DNA of 64,000 nucleotides from Rhodococcus opacus B4 (GTDB lineage: Bacteria > Actinomycetota > Actinomycetes > Mycobacteriales > Mycobacteriaceae): contig NC_012522.1 of assembly GCF_000010805.1 (NCBI RefSeq), positions 5,642,001-5,706,000 on the forward strand, read 5' to 3'. Both the position numbers and the translations under genes were made by a program. The first letter of the stretch is position 1; each line of letters starts with the position of its first letter. This document shows, in pieces, positions 50,314-59,069 of this stretch. Under the pieces are notes generated by a model that did no database searches, was not told the DNA's origin, and worked only from the letters and a program-made list of their open reading frames with translations.

Positions 50314-50974
50314 CCCGGAGGCCGGTGAACCGATCACCGTGATGGTCGTCGACGACCATCCGATGTGGCGGGACGCCGTGGCCCGCGATCTCGACGGCGC
50401 CGGTTTCGCCGTGGTCGCCACGGCGGACGGCGTCGCGGCCGCGGGACGGCGGGCGGCGGCGACGCGTCCCGCTGTCGTGCTGATGGACATGCAACTGCCG
50501 GACGGCAACGGGGCCGCGGCCACCGCCGCCGTCCTGGACGTGTCGCCGGACAGCCGGGTGCTGGTCCTGTCGGCCTCGTCCGAGCGTGACGACGTCCTCG
50601 ACGCCGTCAAGGCCGGCGCGTCCGGGTACCTCGTGAAGAGCGCGTCGGTGGAGGAACTCCTCGACGCGGTGCGAGCCACCGCGGCCGGGCAGGCGGTGTT
50701 CACGCCGGGGCTCGCGGGACTCGTGCTGGGGGAGTACCGCCGGATGTCGAGTGCGCCCGCCGACGAGCAGGGCCCCGCGGTCCCGAAACTGACGGAACGG
50801 GAGACCGAGGTGCTGCGGTTCGTCGCGAAAGGGCTCAGCGCCAAGCAGATCGCGACCAAGCTGTCGCTGAGCCACCGCACCGTCGAGAATCACGTCCAGG
50901 CCACCCTCCGCAAGCTGCAGCTGGCCAACCGCGTCGAGCTGACCAGGTACGCCATCGAGCAGGGCCTCGAGTAG
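50306..50974 (+). CDS. NarL/LuxR-family response regulator
   Basis: 222 residues. Receiver domain: VMVVDDHPMWRD (acidic pocket), phospho-acceptor Asp in VVLMDMQLPDGNG, LVLSASSERDDV and the conserved Lys in GYLVKSAS. LuxR helix-turn-helix: LTERETEVLRFVAKGLSAKQIATKLSLSHRTVENHVQATLRKLQ. It acts with the preceding kinase. The ATG overlaps the kinase stop. Palindrome copy F follows immediately after its stop. Confidence 0.95.
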   Translation: MADPEAGEPITVMVVDDHPMWRDAVARDLDGAGFAVVATADGVAAAGRRAAATRPAVVLMDMQLPDGNGAAATAAVLDVSPDSRVLVLSASSERDDVLDAVKAGASGYLVKSASVEELLDAVRATAAGQAVFTPGLAGLVLGEYRRMSSAPADEQGPAVPKLTERETEVLRFVAKGLSAKQIATKLSLSHRTVENHVQATLRKLQLANRVELTRYAIEQGLE

Positions 50975-50976
50975 CC

Positions 50977-51016
50977 GTGAGTACTTGTTAACGTCCGGCG
51001 GTTGACAAGTACTCAC
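50977..51016. repeat. 40-bp palindrome, family 1, copy F
   Basis: Arms GTGAGTACTTGTTAAC (50977-50992) and GTTGACAAGTACTCAC (51001-51016) pair with one mismatch; loop GTCCGGCG. It lies after the response regulator and before the DUF1707 gene on the same strand, and its right arm contains TTGACA. Confidence 0.92.
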
Positions 51017-51028
51017 GGGCGCTAGCCT
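51002..51028 (+). promoter_or_regulatory. Leaderless promoter using palindrome copy F as -35 region
   Basis: TTGACA (51002-51007, in the palindrome arm), 15 bases, TAGCCT (51023-51028), then 7 bases to the ATG at 51036. This is the same layout as at copy C. Confidence 0.55.
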
Positions 51029-51035
51029 GGTCGGT

Positions 51036-51686
51036 ATGGAGGCACGGGACCTACGCGTATCGGATGCGGAGCGGGAACACGTCGGCGAACTGCTGCAGCG
51101 GGCGGTGGGCCAGGGGATGCTCTCGCTCGGGGAGTTCACCGAACGGATGGACACGGCGCTCGCCGCGAAGACGCGCGCCGAGCTGAACGTCGTCCTGGTG
51201 GATCTGCCGGGGATCCAGTTGATCTCCGAGTTCACGCCGCCGCCGTACCCCGACCAGCCGTACGTGTCCCGCCCGGCGCCGCCGGTGCCGCCGCCCCTAC
51301 ACCGGTCACCGGCACCGCCGCCGGGAGACGTCGTCCGCGGGCGGATGTCGTCGGTCAGCCGCACCGGCTCGTGGAACGTGCCCCCCGCGATCGAGGTGAA
51401 CACCCGGCTGTCGACGGTGACGCTCGACTTCACGAGGGCCGTGATGTCGACGCAGGTGGTGCACGTGACGATCGACGACTACGCGAGCACGATCTCGCTG
51501 GTCGTGCCGGAGGAGGCGACCGTCGACCTCAACGGCGTCGAAACGGTCGGCGGATCCGCGAGCAACAAGGTGCGGACCGGACCACCCATCGGCCCGCTGC
51601 ACCTCGTCGTCCGCGGCAAGGTCCGGTTCGGGAACGTGACCGCCAAGCACCCCTTCGGCACGTCGATCCGCCGCATGTTCGGGTAG
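51036..51686 (+). CDS. DUF1707 domain protein
   Basis: 216 residues. The N-terminal DUF1707 module is MEARDLRVSDAEREHVGELLQRAVGQGMLSLGEFTERMDTALAAKTRAELNVVLVDLPG. A Pro-rich linker (~68-100) leads to a C-terminal beta domain of LiaF/DUF2154 type (VTLDFTRAVMS...VVPEEATVDLNGVE). These are envelope-stress-associated actinobacterial proteins. The ATG lies 7 bases after TAGCCT, so a leaderless mRNA is likely, with palindrome copy F just upstream. Confidence 0.87.
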   Translation: MEARDLRVSDAEREHVGELLQRAVGQGMLSLGEFTERMDTALAAKTRAELNVVLVDLPGIQLISEFTPPPYPDQPYVSRPAPPVPPPLHRSPAPPPGDVVRGRMSSVSRTGSWNVPPAIEVNTRLSTVTLDFTRAVMSTQVVHVTIDDYASTISLVVPEEATVDLNGVETVGGSASNKVRTGPPIGPLHLVVRGKVRFGNVTAKHPFGTSIRRMFG

Positions 51687-51752
51687 CACGACGCACGTCC
51701 CTCGAGTAGGCCTACTCATGTGTGGGCGCCCTCGCCGCAGGACGATTGATCC

Positions 51753-53627
51753 ATGTCCACACCTGGTATTCCTTCAGTCGACCCCCGGCTCGTCGCGCAA
51801 CTCTCCGGCGACTTCTCGGCGCTCGGTCAGCAGATGCGTCACGTGGGTGAGAACCTCGCCGTCCTGCAGGCGCAACTCGCGGCCGGCGCACGTCCTGCAC
51901 CTCCTGCACCACAGCCGGCGCCCCAGCCCCAGCCTGTGCCGCAACCGATGTACCGACCCCCGGTGCCGCAAGCGCCCCCGGTGACCCCGCCGGCCGCTCC
52001 CTACCGGCCCACCCCGATTACGCCGCCCCGGGTGGTGCGCGAGCCCTGGTGGCAGCGCGACGGGATGATCAGCCGCGTGCTCGCCGTCGCGGGTGTCGCC
52101 GTCACCCTGATCGGTGTGGTGATGCTGCTCGTGCTGGCAGCGCAGGCCGGGTTCTTCGGCCCGGAACTGCGGGTGGTGGCGGGCGGACTGTTCTCGGCCG
52201 GTCTCGTCGTCACCGGTGCCCGCGTCTTCGGACGTCCCGGCGGCCGGGTCGGCGGGATCGCGCTCGCGGCAACGGGTATCGCCGGCGCCTACCTGGACGT
52301 CGTGGCCGTGGCCGTCGTCTATCACTGGCTGCTGCCGGTGCTCGCGATGGTCGTGGCACTCGGGATCGCGGGAGCCGGTGTCGCACTGGCGGTTCGGTGG
52401 GGTTCGCAACCCCTCGCCCTGCTGGTGGTGATCGGCGCCGCCGTGCTCGCACCCGTGCTCACCGACGGCATCACGCTCACCCTCATCGGCTTCCTGTTCG
52501 TCATCCAGGTCGCGAGCTTCCCGGCGCAACTCGGCCGCGACTGGCTGTACCTGGCGATCGCGAGGACGTGCCCGGTGGTGATCGCACTGGTGGTCGCGAT
52601 CGCGAGTGCCGGACTCGACGGCCGGCCGGAGCGGTTCTGGCTGCTCGCCTCCGCCGCGCTGGTCGCCCTGTTCGGTCTCGGGTCTTCGATCATCCTGCTG
52701 CGCAGCAACTCCCGCGACGTCACCGCGACCGCGATGATCGTCACGACGGCCGTCCCGACGCTGGTGATCGGCCACCTCTTCGACCGGCTCGGGTCCACGC
52801 TGATCGCGCTGGCGCTGGCCGCCGCGATGTTCGCCGCGTTCGCCGTGGCCCGCTCGTTGCCGAACCACGCCCGGATCGCGCTTGCCGGCGTGGGTACCCT
52901 CGCGCTGCTCGAAGCCTGCCTCGTCGGGTCGAGCGAAGACCTCGCACCGCTCGTCCTGCTCGGGGTGGCGGCGCTGTTCCTCACCGTCGGCGGGCAGGCG
53001 GAGTCACGGATCGCGTATGCCGTCGGTGCCGTCTTCACGGTCGTGGGCGGGCTCGCCTTCGCGATCACCGCACCGCCGTTCGTCCTCGTCGACGAGAACA
53101 GGGCGCTCGACGCGCTCGGGGTGACGACGGTGCTGTCGTCGCTGGTGCTGGCGGGAACGGTGTTCCTGTTCGTCTGGTACGCGCACACACTGAAGCTGCT
53201 GAGCGCCGCCGACGCCCAGCCGTGGTGGGTGCTCGCCGGGCTGGTGATCCTGTACGCCGTCACCACCGCGACGGTGTCCGCCGGGACGGCGCTGACCGGG
53301 ACATCCGCGGGCTTCATCGCCGGGCACTGCGCCGCGACGATCGCGTGGATGGCGGCGGCGACGGCGGCTCTGGTGTTCGGACTGGGTCGGCGCGACTACG
53401 CCCACACCGCGCTCGGCGTCGGACTCGGACTGACCGCTGCGGCGCTGGCCAAACTGTTCCTGTTCGACCTGGCCACCCTCGACGGACTGTTCCGCGTCCT
53501 CGCGTTCCTGGTGGTGGGCCTGCTGCTGCTCCTCGCCGGCACCCGCTACGCACGTGAATTCGCGGAGCGGGAGGCCGGGCGGGAAACGCCGAACGGCTCC
53601 GTCAGCGCCGGTTCTGCCGAGCGATGA
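51753..53627 (+). CDS. DUF2339 family polytopic membrane protein
   Basis: 624 residues. A coiled N-terminus, then a Pro-rich cytoplasmic segment (residues ~45-95, PPAPQPAPQPQPVPQP type), and about 16-18 membrane helices from ~110 to the end, with the DUF2339 pattern ISRVLAVAGVAVTLIGVVML. It is one of the large multi-spanning proteins of unknown function common in actinobacteria. Its 3' end overlaps the convergent mmpL3 gene by 26 bases. Confidence 0.85.
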   Translation: MSTPGIPSVDPRLVAQLSGDFSALGQQMRHVGENLAVLQAQLAAGARPAPPAPQPAPQPQPVPQPMYRPPVPQAPPVTPPAAPYRPTPITPPRVVREPWWQRDGMISRVLAVAGVAVTLIGVVMLLVLAAQAGFFGPELRVVAGGLFSAGLVVTGARVFGRPGGRVGGIALAATGIAGAYLDVVAVAVVYHWLLPVLAMVVALGIAGAGVALAVRWGSQPLALLVVIGAAVLAPVLTDGITLTLIGFLFVIQVASFPAQLGRDWLYLAIARTCPVVIALVVAIASAGLDGRPERFWLLASAALVALFGLGSSIILLRSNSRDVTATAMIVTTAVPTLVIGHLFDRLGSTLIALALAAAMFAAFAVARSLPNHARIALAGVGTLALLEACLVGSSEDLAPLVLLGVAALFLTVGGQAESRIAYAVGAVFTVVGGLAFAITAPPFVLVDENRALDALGVTTVLSSLVLAGTVFLFVWYAHTLKLLSAADAQPWWVLAGLVILYAVTTATVSAGTALTGTSAGFIAGHCAATIAWMAAATAALVFGLGRRDYAHTALGVGLGLTAAALAKLFLFDLATLDGLFRVLAFLVVGLLLLLAGTRYAREFAEREAGRETPNGSVSAGSAER

Positions 53628-56577
53628 GTTCGCTCACGCTCACGGCGTTGCCGTCGTCGGCGCGGTGCCTGCCGCTCGAGGCGTCGTCCGGATCGACGGG
53701 CGGCTCCTCGGCGCGGCGGCGCGAGCCGTTCGTCGGGACAGCGCTGGACGGGCTCCCGTTGGCCGGCGCGCCGTTGGTTCGCCTGCCGCCGTTCACCGGT
53801 TCCGCAGGCTCCGCGGCGCGACGCCGCGACGGGATCGGCGGCACCGGGCGGGCAGGAGACGACTGGGGGGTCTCCTGCTCGTACGGTGCGGGCACCGAGC
53901 GCGGCGAGCGGGTGGGCAGCGACGGCGCCGACGCGCTCGGTCGCGGTTCGGCGGGCGAGGAGATCGGCCGCGGTTCGGCGGCCGACGTGGACCGGAGGTC
54001 GGCGAGCCAGCTCTCGATGGGACGCGACTCGGTGGCCGGGCCCGGGGCCGGAGCCGCCGGGCGGGGCCGGGGAGCGGGACGCGACTGCGGTGCAGGGCGC
54101 GACGCCGGTGCGGGACGCGACTGGGTCGGGGCCGCACGCGGGGGAACGGGCTGCGGCAGCGCGGTGGTCTGCGGTTCCGCCGCCGGCTCCTCGATCTCCA
54201 CCGGCGGCCGAGCGGGGCGGCCGGTCGCCGACCGCCGGGCCTCGTCCTGCGCCCGGCGCGCCTGCGCGTCGTCCTCGGACATCTTCGCGGCCAGCGCCCG
54301 CGCCGTCACCAGCGGGATCGGCTCGGTGAGCGGTTCCGGTTTGCGGGGTGCGGGCGGCGCCGCGAGCTTGCGCTGCGGCGGGACGGCACCGATCGGCGTG
54401 AGCTCCGGGACGTCGGCGGGCATCAACTCGTTGTCCAGGATGGGTTCGGCGAGACCCGTCTTCTCCTGGATCCGCTTCATCCAGGCCGGCGCCCACCAGC
54501 AGTCGTCGCCGAGCAGCTTCATCGTGGCGGGGACGAGGAACATGCGGATGAGGGTCGCGTCGATGACGAGCGCGGCGATCATGCCGTAGGAGATGTATTT
54601 CATCATCACGAGTTCGGAGAACCCGAACGCGCCGGTGACGACGATGAGGATGAGCGCGGCCGCGGTGATGATGCGGCCCGTGTGCGCGGTGCCGATGCGG
54701 ATCGACTCCGTCGTACTGGCCCCCTGCGCCCGCGCCTCGACCATCCGGGAGAGCAGGAACACCTCGTAGTCGGTGGACAGGCCGTAGACGATCGCGATGA
54801 TCAGCACCAGCACCGGCGACATGATCGGTCCGGGGGTGAAATTCAGCCATTCCGAGCCGTGACCGTCGATGAAGATCCACGTCAGGATGCCCAGCGTCGA
54901 CCCGAGGCCCAGTGCGCTCATCAACGCCGCCTTGATCGGCAGCACCAGCGAGCCGAACGTCAGGAACATCAGCAGCGTCGTCAGGAAGAGGACGGAGATC
55001 ACCATCGTGGGCAGGTGGTCGAGCAGCGCGGCGATACTGTCCTGCTCGATCGCCGGGGTGCCGCCCACCAGCACTTGGACGCCGTCCGGTTTGTCCATGG
55101 CACGCAGATAGTCGATGGTCGGCTTGGACTCGTTGCGGTCGACGAGCCCCGCCTTGAGGACGACCACGCCGTCCTTGGCCGCGCCCTCCGGGGTGAACCG
55201 TTCGATCAGGCCCGGCGCGCCACTGGCTTCCTTGATGATCTGGCCGAGCGCCTTGTTGTCGGCGTCGGACACCACGAGCTTGACCGGTTCGGTGCGCAGA
55301 TTCGGGAAGATCTCGTCGAACTGTTCCTGCGCGGCGCGGGTCGAGCTGTCCGGCGGCAGGTAGGTCTCGTTGATGCCACCGAACTTGATGCCGGTCAGCG
55401 GCACGATCAGCAGGAGCAGTCCGACGACGATGGGGATGGTGACCTTGAGCGGGTTGCGCATCACCCAGCGGGTGAGCCGGCCCCAGATGCTCGCCTCGAT
55501 CTCCTCGGTGTTCTTGGTCTGACGGAAACGGTCGAGGCTGAGGGCGTCGACGCGCTTGCCGAGGATGCCGAGGATCGCGGGCAGGATCGTGATCGACGTC
55601 AGGGCGGCGAGGCCGACGGTCGCGATGGCGCCGTAGGCGACGGATTTCAGGAAGCCCTGCGGGAACAGCAGCAGACCGCCGAGGCTGGCGACGATCATCG
55701 TGGCCGAGAAGACCACGGTGCGGCCCGAGGTCATCACCGTTCGGCGGACGGCGGAGCGGGTGTCGTACCCCTCCGCCATCTCTTCTCGGAACCGGCTGAC
55801 GATGAACAACCCGTAGTCGATGGCCAGGCCGAGACCCACGAGGGAGACCACGGGCGCGACGAACGAGTTGACCTCGGTGAAGTTGGTGATGAGGCGGACG
55901 ATGCCGTTGGCGCCGACCACGGTCAGGCCGCCGATGATCAGCGGCAGCGCCGCCGCGACGACACCACCGAACACGAAGAAGAGAAGGATGCCGACGGCCG
56001 GGATCGCGAGGAGTTCCATGCGCCGGATGTCGGTGGCCATCGTGTCGTTGAGCGCACCCGACACCGGCTGGAGACCGGCGAGTTGCACGTCGACGCCGTC
56101 GATGTAGAACTCGTCCTTGACGTCCCGGAAATTCGCGGTGACCTCGGTGTCGTTGTCGCCGACGATCGCGATGCTCTCGATCGCATGCTGCTTGTCGGCG
56201 TCCGCGGCGGACGCCAGCTGCGGTGCGGTGCCGACCTTGAAATAGCCGCCGTTGATCTTGAGGATCTTGTCCGGGTGTTCCGCGGCCAGACGCTCGAGGT
56301 TCTCGACGACCTTCGCCTGGAACTCGGGGTCCTCGATCGTCTTGCCCTCGGGCGCCGTGTAGAGCGCGACGACGTCGCTGTTGGTGTCGCGACCGAAGGT
56401 GCCGTCAGCCAGCTTGGCCGCGGCGACCGACTCCGAGCCCGGATCGTCCCAGCCGCTCTGGCTGAGATGCTTCTCGAGGCCCAGGCCGTACGCGGCCGAA
56501 CCGAGCAACAAGGCGACCATGATGCCGATGACGGTGAATCGGGCCCGGTAGACGACGCTTCCCCAGCTCGCGAACAC
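53602..56577 (-). CDS. mmpL3: Trehalose monomycolate transporter MmpL3
   Basis: 991 residues of the MMPL/RND family: 12 membrane helices in two halves, each with a large periplasmic loop. The proton-relay pairs are present at D254-Y255 (LAIDYGLF) and D603-Y604 (STDYEVF). The C-terminal ~250 residues are disordered and rich in Pro/Arg/Ala, as in MmpL3. The neighbours NYN-domain protein, trmB and two GTPase-like proteins repeat the M. tuberculosis Rv0206c-Rv0210 order, which fixes the MmpL3 call. It flips trehalose monomycolate for mycolic envelope assembly. Confidence 0.93.
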   Translation of the reverse strand: MFASWGSVVYRARFTVIGIMVALLLGSAAYGLGLEKHLSQSGWDDPGSESVAAAKLADGTFGRDTNSDVVALYTAPEGKTIEDPEFQAKVVENLERLAAEHPDKILKINGGYFKVGTAPQLASAADADKQHAIESIAIVGDNDTEVTANFRDVKDEFYIDGVDVQLAGLQPVSGALNDTMATDIRRMELLAIPAVGILLFFVFGGVVAAALPLIIGGLTVVGANGIVRLITNFTEVNSFVAPVVSLVGLGLAIDYGLFIVSRFREEMAEGYDTRSAVRRTVMTSGRTVVFSATMIVASLGGLLLFPQGFLKSVAYGAIATVGLAALTSITILPAILGILGKRVDALSLDRFRQTKNTEEIEASIWGRLTRWVMRNPLKVTIPIVVGLLLLIVPLTGIKFGGINETYLPPDSSTRAAQEQFDEIFPNLRTEPVKLVVSDADNKALGQIIKEASGAPGLIERFTPEGAAKDGVVVLKAGLVDRNESKPTIDYLRAMDKPDGVQVLVGGTPAIEQDSIAALLDHLPTMVISVLFLTTLLMFLTFGSLVLPIKAALMSALGLGSTLGILTWIFIDGHGSEWLNFTPGPIMSPVLVLIIAIVYGLSTDYEVFLLSRMVEARAQGASTTESIRIGTAHTGRIITAAALILIVVTGAFGFSELVMMKYISYGMIAALVIDATLIRMFLVPATMKLLGDDCWWAPAWMKRIQEKTGLAEPILDNELMPADVPELTPIGAVPPQRKLAAPPAPRKPEPLTEPIPLVTARALAAKMSEDDAQARRAQDEARRSATGRPARPPVEIEEPAAEPQTTALPQPVPPRAAPTQSRPAPASRPAPQSRPAPRPRPAAPAPGPATESRPIESWLADLRSTSAAEPRPISSPAEPRPSASAPSLPTRSPRSVPAPYEQETPQSSPARPVPPIPSRRRAAEPAEPVNGGRRTNGAPANGSPSSAVPTNGSRRRAEEPPVDPDDASSGRHRADDGNAVSVSELIARQNRR

Positions 56578-56587
56578 AGATCAACTC

Positions 56588-57319
56588 CTACTCGGCAGCA
56601 CTCTTCCGCCCGACGAGCAGGGCGGAAAGCGGTCGGAACGGCTGCAACCAGGCACCCTCGTCGGGCAGTGTGTCGAGGCTGACCCGAGGCAGTGGCTCCC
56701 GGAACACGCCGGGAATGTCCTCGAGATCGACGAAGTCCAGAAGATCGGACGCGACCGCCCAGCTGGCGTGCTCGCGGAACCCGAGTATCTGGACCGGAAT
56801 GCCGGTCGCGGCGATGTCCTCCAACGGCTCGCGAAACGCTTGACCGTCGGCGGAGGCGACCATGACACCGGCCAGCCCCTCGCCGTGACGAAGCGCGATG
56901 TGGTCCAGCATGTCGGAGTCGACGTCGCTGTCCTCATCGATCTTCGGCTTGGCGAACACCGCGAATCCCACATTACGCAAGGCTTCGACCCACGGTCTCA
57001 CGACATCGGCGCTGCCAGCCGCGATGTTGGTGAAGACCGTCGCCTCGGGTTCGAGTGTGTCGGTGCCGGACGCGGACAGTTCCGCGGTCCGGGAGAGCAG
57101 CCAGCGGCCGAGTGCGTCGAATCGTGGCCGGTAGGCAGCCGTGGGCCTGCCGCCGAGGATGGCGCCGAGGCCCATGTCGAGGTTGGGTGCGTCCCAGACG
57201 AGAAGGACCCGCTTCTGGTGGCGCCCGTCACGTGCACCCACCACGGGAGATCCTGACGACACCGCGGTGCCTGCCGGGGCGGTGCCGGCTGTGTCGGTGT
57301 ACTGCTCGCTGACGCTCAT
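56588..57319 (-). CDS. NYN/PIN-like domain protein (Rv0207c-like)
   Basis: 243 residues; start at the ATG at 57319, which overlaps the trmB stop by 4 bases. The PIN-like NYN nuclease fold shows VLLVWDAPNLDMGLGAIL with the first acidic residue, VDSDMLDHIALRHG with further Asp, and VMVASADGQAF. Family members are predicted RNases. Position next to mmpL3 and trmB is conserved in mycolic-acid bacteria. It is co-transcribed with trmB and mmpL3. Catalysis not shown for this family. Confidence 0.85.
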   Translation of the reverse strand: MSVSEQYTDTAGTAPAGTAVSSGSPVVGARDGRHQKRVLLVWDAPNLDMGLGAILGGRPTAAYRPRFDALGRWLLSRTAELSASGTDTLEPEATVFTNIAAGSADVVRPWVEALRNVGFAVFAKPKIDEDSDVDSDMLDHIALRHGEGLAGVMVASADGQAFREPLEDIAATGIPVQILGFREHASWAVASDLLDFVDLEDIPGVFREPLPRVSLDTLPDEGAWLQPFRPLSALLVGRKSAAE

Positions 57320-58056
57320 GACCTGATCTTCCCCCAAATCAACTCGGTGATCGCACTGCCGACCTGGTGGGCCTTGTCCTCGAACTTCGTCACCGGACGC
57401 TCGTGCGTCATGGGTGATTCCCAGTCGAGGGAGGTCAGGAGGGGTTCCGCGTTGCCTGCCTCGGCGATGGCCTCGGCGTACTCGGCGTGATCTGTTGCGA
57501 CATGCAACACACCGCCGGCCTTCAGCCTGCTCGCGATCAGGGCGAAAGTGGGGGCCTGCAGCAGGCGGCGCTTGTGATGGCGGGCCTTCGGCCACGGGTC
57601 CGGGAAGAAGACACGGACACCGGTGAGCGATTCCGGTTCGATCATGTTTTCCAGGACATCCATCGCGTCGCCGCGCAGGACCCGGATGTTCGGGATCTCG
57701 TCCCGTTCGATCTGTTGGAGCAACTGTGCGAGCCCGGGCCGGTAGACCTCGACGGCCATGAGGTTCACGTGGGGTTCGGCCTTCGCCATCGCGGCGGTGG
57801 CGGTACCCGTGCCCGAGCCGATCTCGAGGATCAGGGGCGCGTCCCGGCCGAACCACGACGGCGCGTCCAGGCGATTGTCCGAGACGTCCGCGCCGATCAC
57901 GGGCCATTGCCGGTCCCACGACTCCTGCTGGGCAGCGGTCAGGGCGCCCCTGCGCGAGCGGAAACTTGTCACCCTCGGGTGGAGACGGGACCCCTTCGAG
58001 TCCTTCGTCTGCCCCTCCTCGGGGACGGCGGGTGCATCCTGATCAGCGTGGTTCAC
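57316..58056 (-). CDS. trmB: tRNA (guanine-N7-)-methyltransferase TrmB
   Basis: 246 residues from the GTG at 58056. SAM site ILEIGSGTGTATAAMAKAEP, EVYRPGLAQLL, then the catalytic VRVFFPDPWPKARHHKRRLLQ and HVATDHAEYA. It methylates G46 in the variable loop of tRNAs. An ATG at 58092 and another at 58074 extend the N-terminus; GTG 58056 is chosen because GACAAT lies 6 bases upstream. First gene of trmB-NYN-mmpL3. Confidence 0.93.
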   Translation of the reverse strand: MNHADQDAPAVPEEGQTKDSKGSRLHPRVTSFRSRRGALTAAQQESWDRQWPVIGADVSDNRLDAPSWFGRDAPLILEIGSGTGTATAAMAKAEPHVNLMAVEVYRPGLAQLLQQIERDEIPNIRVLRGDAMDVLENMIEPESLTGVRVFFPDPWPKARHHKRRLLQAPTFALIASRLKAGGVLHVATDHAEYAEAIAEAGNAEPLLTSLDWESPMTHERPVTKFEDKAHQVGSAITELIWGKIRS

Positions 58057-58214
58057 CGGACCATTGTCACGCATGAGGGGCGTTTCTGGCATACGGGTCT
58101 GAAGTTCACCTTGAGACTTTTTCGGGAATCCGGTGCCCAGCCTGCACGGTTGCGCACGCCGATTCGGGGCGAGTCTGACAGAATCGGCGCGGGACGAAGG
58201 GGGGTGACTGCGTC

Positions 58215-59069
58215 ATGGGCACTGCAGATGCCGGGAGCGGGGAACTGACGGATCTCGCCGCAGAAGTGGCGGCACTCGACGAGGTCGCCGGCGACCGGGT
58301 GCGTGCCGCCGTCGCGGCGTTCCGGGCGCCGATCCGGGTCTCCACGGCCGGCCGGGAGGGTGTGGGCAGGTCGACCGTGGCCGCCGCGCTGACCGCCGGC
58401 GGCATCGACGGCGCGGTCGTCGCGGAGTCGGACGCCGTCGACGTGCCCGGCGCACCCGACCCGGTGCTGGACGGCGACGTCGTCGTCTACGTCCTCGTCG
58501 AAGCCGTGCGCGACGCCGACCGGCACGCCGTGCGGACCCTGGACCCGGCGCAGGCCCTGTTCGTCCTCAACAAGGCGGACACGCTGGGCAGCTGGGCGAA
58601 CGCGACCGCGCGGGCCGCCGAATGCTCGGACGAGGGCGGCCTCCCGGCTCTGCCGTTGGCCGCCACGCTCGCGACCGCGGGGACGTCCGCGGAATCGGGA
58701 ATCTCCGCGGTGTCGGCCGCGGTCGCCGACCGGGTGGCACGAGCCCGGGCGCACTGCGGCGAGATCCTGCTGAACTTGCTGCGGTCGCAGGCGGCGCGCA
58801 GCCTCGCGTCCCGCGACGTGCTGGAGCGGTACCTCGCCGGCGACCACGCGGTCGCCCTCGGCGCCGCCGCGGCCCGGCTCCACCTTGCCGACTGCATCGC
58901 CGAAGAGCCCGAACCGCCGCGCACCGCGGCGGAGGCCGGCCGGTGCGCGGACTGGTGGCGGGCTCAACTCGTCCGGCAGCCGACGGCGCGCCGGCGCCGG
59001 GCGGTCGTCGACATCCGGCGGCACTACGTTCGGCTCGGACGGCAGCTGAGCGGCAGCCCCGGAACGTGA
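58215..59069 (+). CDS. GTPase-like protein of a tandem pair (Rv0209-like)
   Basis: 284 residues. STAGREGVGRSTVAAAL is a P-loop with Arg in place of the usual Lys (G-x-x-x-x-G-R-S-T), and LNKAD fits the G4 NKxD. The C-terminal half is helical. This is a divergent dynamin-like or Era-like GTPase whose nucleotide binding is doubtful. Its stop overlaps the next GTPase gene's start (GTGA), forming a pair beside mmpL3, as in M. tuberculosis. Confidence 0.75.
   Translation: MGTADAGSGELTDLAAEVAALDEVAGDRVRAAVAAFRAPIRVSTAGREGVGRSTVAAALTAGGIDGAVVAESDAVDVPGAPDPVLDGDVVVYVLVEAVRDADRHAVRTLDPAQALFVLNKADTLGSWANATARAAECSDEGGLPALPLAATLATAGTSAESGISAVSAAVADRVARARAHCGEILLNLLRSQAARSLASRDVLERYLAGDHAVALGAAAARLHLADCIAEEPEPPRTAAEAGRCADWWRAQLVRQPTARRRRAVVDIRRHYVRLGRQLSGSPGT

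Noticed and set aside
11150..51016. CRISPR array made of the GTGAGTACTTG repeats
   Set aside because: Copies are kilobases apart, palindromic, at gene ends, and there are no spacers or cas genes.
53554..56682. 1042-codon forward open frame opposite mmpL3
   Set aside because: Antisense of MmpL3; no ribosome-binding site and a composition typical of shadow frames.
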